From Bacillota bacterium (GTDB taxonomy: Bacteria; Bacillota; Clostridia; Oscillospirales; Acutalibacteraceae), in contig JAEZYP010000044.1 in assembly GCA_023418995.1 (NCBI GenBank), positions 434,001-498,000 of the forward strand: DNA of 64,000 nucleotides. The letters are read 5' to 3'. This document shows, one piece after another, positions 60,419-64,000 of the stretch. The translations under genes and the position numbers were made by a program. The number at the start of each line of letters is the position of its first letter. The stretch's first letter is position 1. The notes below the pieces were generated by a model that worked only from the letters and a program-made list of their open reading frames with translations, had not been told where the DNA came from and did no database searches.

Positions 60419-60799
60419 TTACCAAACTATTTTTAAAACTTTTGCCCTGAATTCGCCAGTAAAATCAGTATATGTAGCAGTAAATACATAATTATCATCA
60501 TAATCCAGAGTGGTAAATGTCTCCAACTCTCTAGCTGAATCCAATTCCTTTACTACTTTTCCGCTAGAATTATACAAAATGAAATCCAATGTCCCTTTTT
60601 CAACTAACGCACTATACGAGAACTTAATTCTATCCCCTTTATGACCGTTAAAAGAAAAATCCGAAGTACCGCTTGTCGGATTTTTTATCGCCTTTGTCAT
60701 ATTTCCCTGTAATTGTTGTCGACTAGATATAACTATAAAAGTGGTAATGCATAAAACCGCAGCCAATAATAATATTACTTTATGCTTCGTAAATTTCAC
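60419..60799 (-). CDS. Small secreted or membrane-anchored beta-domain protein
   Basis: A 126-residue product starts with a basic stretch and hydrophobic segment (about residues 7-25), a signal peptide or anchor, then about 95 residues of beta-rich sequence (SDFSFNGHKGDRIKFSYSA, GTLDFILYNSSGKVV) reminiscent of jelly-roll or pre-peptidase C-terminal domains. The GTG at 60799 lies seven bases after GGGAGGT; a TTG one codon upstream is possible. It follows comEC in the same direction. I do not recognise the family. Confidence 0.65.
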   Translation of the reverse strand: MKFTKHKVILLLAAVLCITTFIVISSRQQLQGNMTKAIKNPTSGTSDFSFNGHKGDRIKFSYSALVEKGTLDFILYNSSGKVVKELDSARELETFTTLDYDDNYVFTATYTDFTGEFRAKVLKIVW

Positions 60800-60854
60800 C
60801 AATTTTACCTCCCTTTGTTATATACCATGCATATAAAAGAAATAGAAACAACTT

Positions 60855-63080
60855 CTACTCTCGCCTTACTTCTAAAGTTCTGTCACCTTTCAGTTCTAAT
60901 AAAATATTTCCCTGCCCACCGGTTACCAGCGGATGTAGCGAGCGCGCCTGCATATAGTTTTTTTGCAAGCCTTCCTCATCCGCGGTCAGGACGGTATAGA
61001 ACGGTTCCAGAGGCGTGGTACGGTCGGGAACCGTACCGGTAATCAAAAAGTCTGAACTTAGCCAGTCCGACGGCAAAGCGGTATAGTCAACTCCCTCTGG
61101 GCAAACCAGTACCGTGATTTGGTTGACCGTGATACGCACAGCACTGACCTGCCCCGACGATACGGTTAGCAATTCCGCATGATTCCAGAGCTTTGTTTCG
61201 GTTTGCTCCTGAAAACTGCTGACCGTTTTTATTTTGGAAATTTCCTTCCGCAGAAAATCATCCAAGTAATCGGATTCCTGCATCACCAAATGCTCCGGGC
61301 GGAAAGCCTGTGTCAGCTCGGCGCAGTTCTTCGATTCCTCTTTTTCCTGTGTCAGCGGCTGGATATAATCCAGCTTCGTAATTCCCTGACTTCTCAGATA
61401 GCTGCCGATCGGATTGGAGGAAAAGCCGCCGCAGCCGATCACCGCAGCATGATCGTTGCGCGTGAGTACAACAGACTGTGCGTTTCCGATATCAAGGATG
61501 GCCAAACGCGTCACATCGCGTACGGAAACCTGATAGGACAGGATACCGGTAAGGAGCAATATGGCGGAAAGCCAGGCGGAAGCCTGTAACAGACGATTCG
61601 ATCTCCGAATTAGGTAAGCTATCGCAAACAGCAAAATGCTGCCGGAAAGCCAGATCAACACAAACCCGTAGGAGGCTGACACGCTCGCGTAGGGAATCTG
61701 GGCAAGCCAATGAGAGCTCAGCTGCATATATTTTGCGAGCAGACCGGAAATCAGGGCAAACGGCATTGCAAAATAGGATTGCGGCGCAATCAGGTTTAGA
61801 ACAGACGCAACCGCCGCGAAATTCATCATCAGGGTTGACGGTACCAATTCCAAAAGGTTGGAAAACAGGGAGATCAGCGTCACACTCCGAAAGGAAAGAA
61901 TAACAATCGGTAAGGTGAACAGAGTCGCGCCGACGGTTGTAGCGACCACACCGTTGAACCCGTGTACCAATGGCTGTAATGCTTTTATTTTATCATATTT
62001 TTCATCCAAAAAACAGGTTATTTTACCCGAACACAGAACCAGTCCGAGAGTTGCCGAAAACGAGAGCAGCAACCCGATATCCGCCGCAGCAAAGGGATTG
62101 GAGAGCCCGATTAGCAGCACCGCCGCCCCCAGCGACGTTAATGCGTCTTGCTTTCTGGAAAAGAGCATACCGGAAAGGTAAAGCAGGCACATAACACCGC
62201 TGCGCGTTACCGAGGGTACAAAGCAGGTAATTGCCATAAACACCACAACACCGCCGGAAGCAAAAGCAGCCGCGAGCTTTCTCGGGAGCTTCAAAAAAAG
62301 GAACAGCATCAGTAGAAGCTCCGCCATAGTCGCCATATGCAACCCGGATACCGACAGGATGTGAGAAATTCCGATCGCCCTGAAGTCTGAGGAAACCTGC
62401 GCGGAAAGGCTTGTCTGGTCGCCGAAAAGAACGCCGTTGACCAAATCCGCCTCCTGCCGGGGAAGCATCGTACGAACGGACTTTAAAAGATCCGAGCGCA
62501 GGCACAGCGCGTAGTAATACGGCGGTTTCTCCGTTGGCGGCGTTACCTGAACCGCTTCATATTCATACAGATAACCAAACATGGTTATCCCCTTGGAAGC
62601 GTAATAGGAACGCGAGGTATATCCTTCGCCGCCGCTTGGAAGAAAAAGATGCACCTTGCCCCTAATATGGGAATAAGGCTCGGCGCGCAAGGCATTTTGC
62701 GACGAGAGGCGAATTTTCATCGAAATCTGCTCTTTTGCCCCGGAAACACTTCGAATTTCCACCTCATAATAATTACGGCTATACGCCCGATACGGAAGCT
62801 CGCAGATCACCCCGTCAATCACCGCGTCCTTACCATCCAGGCGCGCAGTCATATCCGTAACCGCCGCACTGCTGCCGGAGAAATAACCGAACGCCAGCGC
62901 AGCAGCCAAAAACACCAAGGAAAACACGCCGGTAACCCTCGTCTTTTTCTTCAAAGTCGTAGCAAGAAAGCCGGCAAGGCAGACACACGCCAGAATCAGA
63001 GATACCTGCGCGCCAAAATAAACAGCGACCGCCAAGGTCAGCAGATACGTAAAACCCACCAACGCAAGCGGCCGCTTCAT
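60855..63080 (-). CDS. comEC: ComEC/Rec2 DNA-uptake channel protein with degenerate C-terminal domain
   Basis: ComEC forms the membrane channel for DNA uptake in natural transformation. The 741-residue protein has N-terminal hydrophobic helices, an OB-like DUF4131 region, and the Competence domain with LFGDQTSLSAQVSSDFRAIGISHILSVSGLH, cited by its core FRAIGISHILSVSGLH. The C-terminal metallo-beta-lactamase-like domain starts as LAILDIGNAQSVVLTRN, but the usual metal motif (THPDADHIGG-like) is replaced by YIQPLTQEKEE, and other metal histidines appear lost. The channel part looks intact, the nuclease-like part does not. GGAGG precedes the ATG. Confidence 0.9.
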   Translation of the reverse strand: MKRPLALVGFTYLLTLAVAVYFGAQVSLILACVCLAGFLATTLKKKTRVTGVFSLVFLAAALAFGYFSGSSAAVTDMTARLDGKDAVIDGVICELPYRAYSRNYYEVEIRSVSGAKEQISMKIRLSSQNALRAEPYSHIRGKVHLFLPSGGEGYTSRSYYASKGITMFGYLYEYEAVQVTPPTEKPPYYYALCLRSDLLKSVRTMLPRQEADLVNGVLFGDQTSLSAQVSSDFRAIGISHILSVSGLHMATMAELLLMLFLFLKLPRKLAAAFASGGVVVFMAITCFVPSVTRSGVMCLLYLSGMLFSRKQDALTSLGAAVLLIGLSNPFAAADIGLLLSFSATLGLVLCSGKITCFLDEKYDKIKALQPLVHGFNGVVATTVGATLFTLPIVILSFRSVTLISLFSNLLELVPSTLMMNFAAVASVLNLIAPQSYFAMPFALISGLLAKYMQLSSHWLAQIPYASVSASYGFVLIWLSGSILLFAIAYLIRRSNRLLQASAWLSAILLLTGILSYQVSVRDVTRLAILDIGNAQSVVLTRNDHAAVIGCGGFSSNPIGSYLRSQGITKLDYIQPLTQEKEESKNCAELTQAFRPEHLVMQESDYLDDFLRKEISKIKTVSSFQEQTETKLWNHAELLTVSSGQVSAVRITVNQITVLVCPEGVDYTALPSDWLSSDFLITGTVPDRTTPLEPFYTVLTADEEGLQKNYMQARSLHPLVTGGQGNILLELKGDRTLEVRRE

Positions 63081-63100
63081 ATCGTTTCCTCCGAGAATAA

Positions 63101-63640
63101 TTACTTAAAGAAGAGCGGTAGAGGATCCAGATAAATAATATCATCCCGGTCCTTTGCATCGCCTTCCGCGAGAACACAGGCGCGACCCACAATGATGCCG
63201 CCAAACTGCTTTACAAGGCTCTCCATCGCGGCCAATGACTCACCGGTACTGATTACATCGTCAACGATGAGTACGCGCTTGCCGTTCAGACCCTTGTAAT
63301 CGTCTTCGGAAAGGTACAGCTTCTGTACGTGGTCGGTTGTAATGGACTTCACTTCCACATGAATCGGGTTGCGCATATATGCCTTAACACTTTTGCGGGC
63401 TACAATATATCTTCTGCAGCCCTGGCGCGCCATTTCATAGCAAAGCGGAATCCCCTTTGTTTCAGCCGTAACCACTACATCGTGCTCCGGACATTTTGCC
63501 AGCAGAGCCGTGGCTGTTTTTTCCGTAATCTCTACATCGCCCAGCATGACAAAGCCTGCAATGTCCAGCGTATCGCTGATGGGACAGATCGGCAGCTCGC
63601 GTTTGCAGCCGGCGATTGTCATTTTATAATACTCTCCCAT
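63101..63640 (-). CDS. Apt/Xpt-like phosphoribosyltransferase
   Basis: This 179-residue protein should transfer a base to PRPP. The PRPP-binding signature VLIVDDVISTGES is at about residues 122-134, and VVVTAETKGIPLCYEMA and ARKSVKAYMRNPI fit the adenine/xanthine phosphoribosyltransferase group (COG0503), though the substrate base is not certain. Two possible start codons lie close together (MGEYYKM); GGGAG precedes the inner one and AGGT the outer. It lies 20 bases upstream of comEC in the same direction. Confidence 0.82.
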   Translation of the reverse strand: MGEYYKMTIAGCKRELPICPISDTLDIAGFVMLGDVEITEKTATALLAKCPEHDVVVTAETKGIPLCYEMARQGCRRYIVARKSVKAYMRNPIHVEVKSITTDHVQKLYLSEDDYKGLNGKRVLIVDDVISTGESLAAMESLVKQFGGIIVGRACVLAEGDAKDRDDIIYLDPLPLFFK

Positions 63641-63691
63641 AAACCTAATCGACCTTTCAAAATTGAATGATACAAGCAGAGTGACCGTAAA

Positions 63692-64000
63692 TCAACCGGG
63701 AGGCCACTTCATGGAACGGCCGCCGAGAAGATGAAAATGAAGATGCGGCACGCTTTGACCACCGTCTTTTCCCGTATTTGCAACGATACGAAAACCGTCC
63801 GCCAGCTTATTATCTTCCGCCAGCCTGGCGGCTACCTCAAAGATATGAGCGACAACCGCGCTGTTCTGCGGCGTAATTTCCGCCACGGAAGAAATATGCT
63901 GCTTGGGTATAATCAGTATATGCACCGGCGCCTGCGGCTCCAAATCATAAAAGGCAAGCACCTTTTCATCCTCATATGCTTTTTTGCTGGGAATCTCGCC
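63692..64000 (-). CDS. HIT-family nucleotide-binding hydrolase (5' end outside window)
   Basis: The gene is cut by the right edge of the window. The 102 visible codons include EIPSKKAYEDEKVLAFYDLEPQAP, typical of HIT proteins, and the histidine triad HLHFHLLGG near the end. HIT (Hint/PKCI-like) proteins hydrolyse AMP-linked small molecules such as adenosine phosphoramidates. The frame continues openly past the edge, so the GTG at 63961 is not the real start. It precedes the phosphoribosyltransferase gene in the same direction. Confidence 0.9.
   Translation of the reverse strand, partial: GEIPSKKAYEDEKVLAFYDLEPQAPVHILIIPKQHISSVAEITPQNSAVVAHIFEVAARLAEDNKLADGFRIVANTGKDGGQSVPHLHFHLLGGRSMKWPPG

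Noticed and set aside
1..64000. CRISPR arrays, insertion sequences, prophage genes, rRNA
   Set aside because: No regularly spaced repeats, transposase or integrase motifs, phage structural genes or rRNA sequences were seen on either strand.

Overview
The window reads as a chromosomal segment from an anaerobic, low-to-moderate-GC member of the Clostridia (Firmicutes). A Ruminococcaceae/Oscillospiraceae-type organism is my best guess, but this is inference from gene content. Pointers are: strong AGGAGG-type ribosome binding sites with frequent TTG/GTG starts; HemZ, CdaA/CdaR, CymR-like and RNase M5 genes; a CIRCE element; a c-di-GMP-I riboswitch; and a pair of oxygen-sensitive 2-hydroxyacyl-CoA dehydratase activase-type proteins. 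I saw no phage, transposase, CRISPR array or rRNA. About three quarters of the genes lie on the minus strand in tightly overlapping operons.

Layout. 0-7.6 kb (minus): recJ, rel (ppGpp), an MBL hydrolase, hemZ and a short nucleoside kinase in one overlapping operon. 7.7-10 kb: the c-di-AMP synthase pair cdaA-cdaR. 10-12.7 kb: a cysteine desulfurase with a DUF3343 partner, and ispD-ispF. 12.8-17.7 kb: an acyl-CoA thioesterase (plus), then a minus operon pyrB / flavin reductase / yebC / PASTA pseudokinase. The pyrB product carries a PyrI-like zinc domain. 17.8-23.7 kb (plus): a giant tandem activase with its dehydratase-like partner, then a diguanylate cyclase gene behind a c-di-GMP-I riboswitch. 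23.7-28.6 kb: a beta-CASP nuclease-like protein, exonuclease III, cyclophilin and an ABC exporter.

28.6-39.1 kb is a coherent nucleoside-salvage regulon, all on the minus strand: a LacI-type regulator, deoB, deoD, a BMP-type nucleoside-binding lipoprotein, nupO-nupP-nupQ, deoC, cdd and pdp. Together these import nucleosides, split them, and feed deoxyribose-5-phosphate to DeoC. The regulator gene has a near-consensus promoter followed by a palindromic LacI-family operator.

39.3-44.9 kb: hsp20 behind a perfect CIRCE element, a CorA-type transporter, metNIQ with a palindromic operator over its -10 box, trmB and a YbaK-type deacylase. 45-48 kb: a multi-domain GGDEF protein with a structured leader, then a small AT-rich foreign-looking patch (headless secreted protein plus tiny membrane protein). 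48-53.7 kb: tcdA, separate coaC and coaB, cysK divergent from a CymR-like Rrf2 regulator, a pentapeptide-repeat protein and DegV. 54-58.6 kb: an MFS exporter overlapping a 59-residue zinc-ribbon gene, a chemoreceptor, an ATPase and tRNA-Leu(GAG). 58.7-64 kb (minus): RNase M5, holA, a small secreted protein, a comEC whose C-terminal metallo-beta-lactamase domain has lost its metal site, a phosphoribosyltransferase, and a HIT protein cut by the window edge.

No single gene cluster looks like a wholly new system. The most unusual items are the PyrB-zinc-domain fusion, the PASTA pseudokinase, the riboswitch-controlled diguanylate cyclase, the degenerate ComEC and the AT-rich patch at 47.1-47.9 kb.
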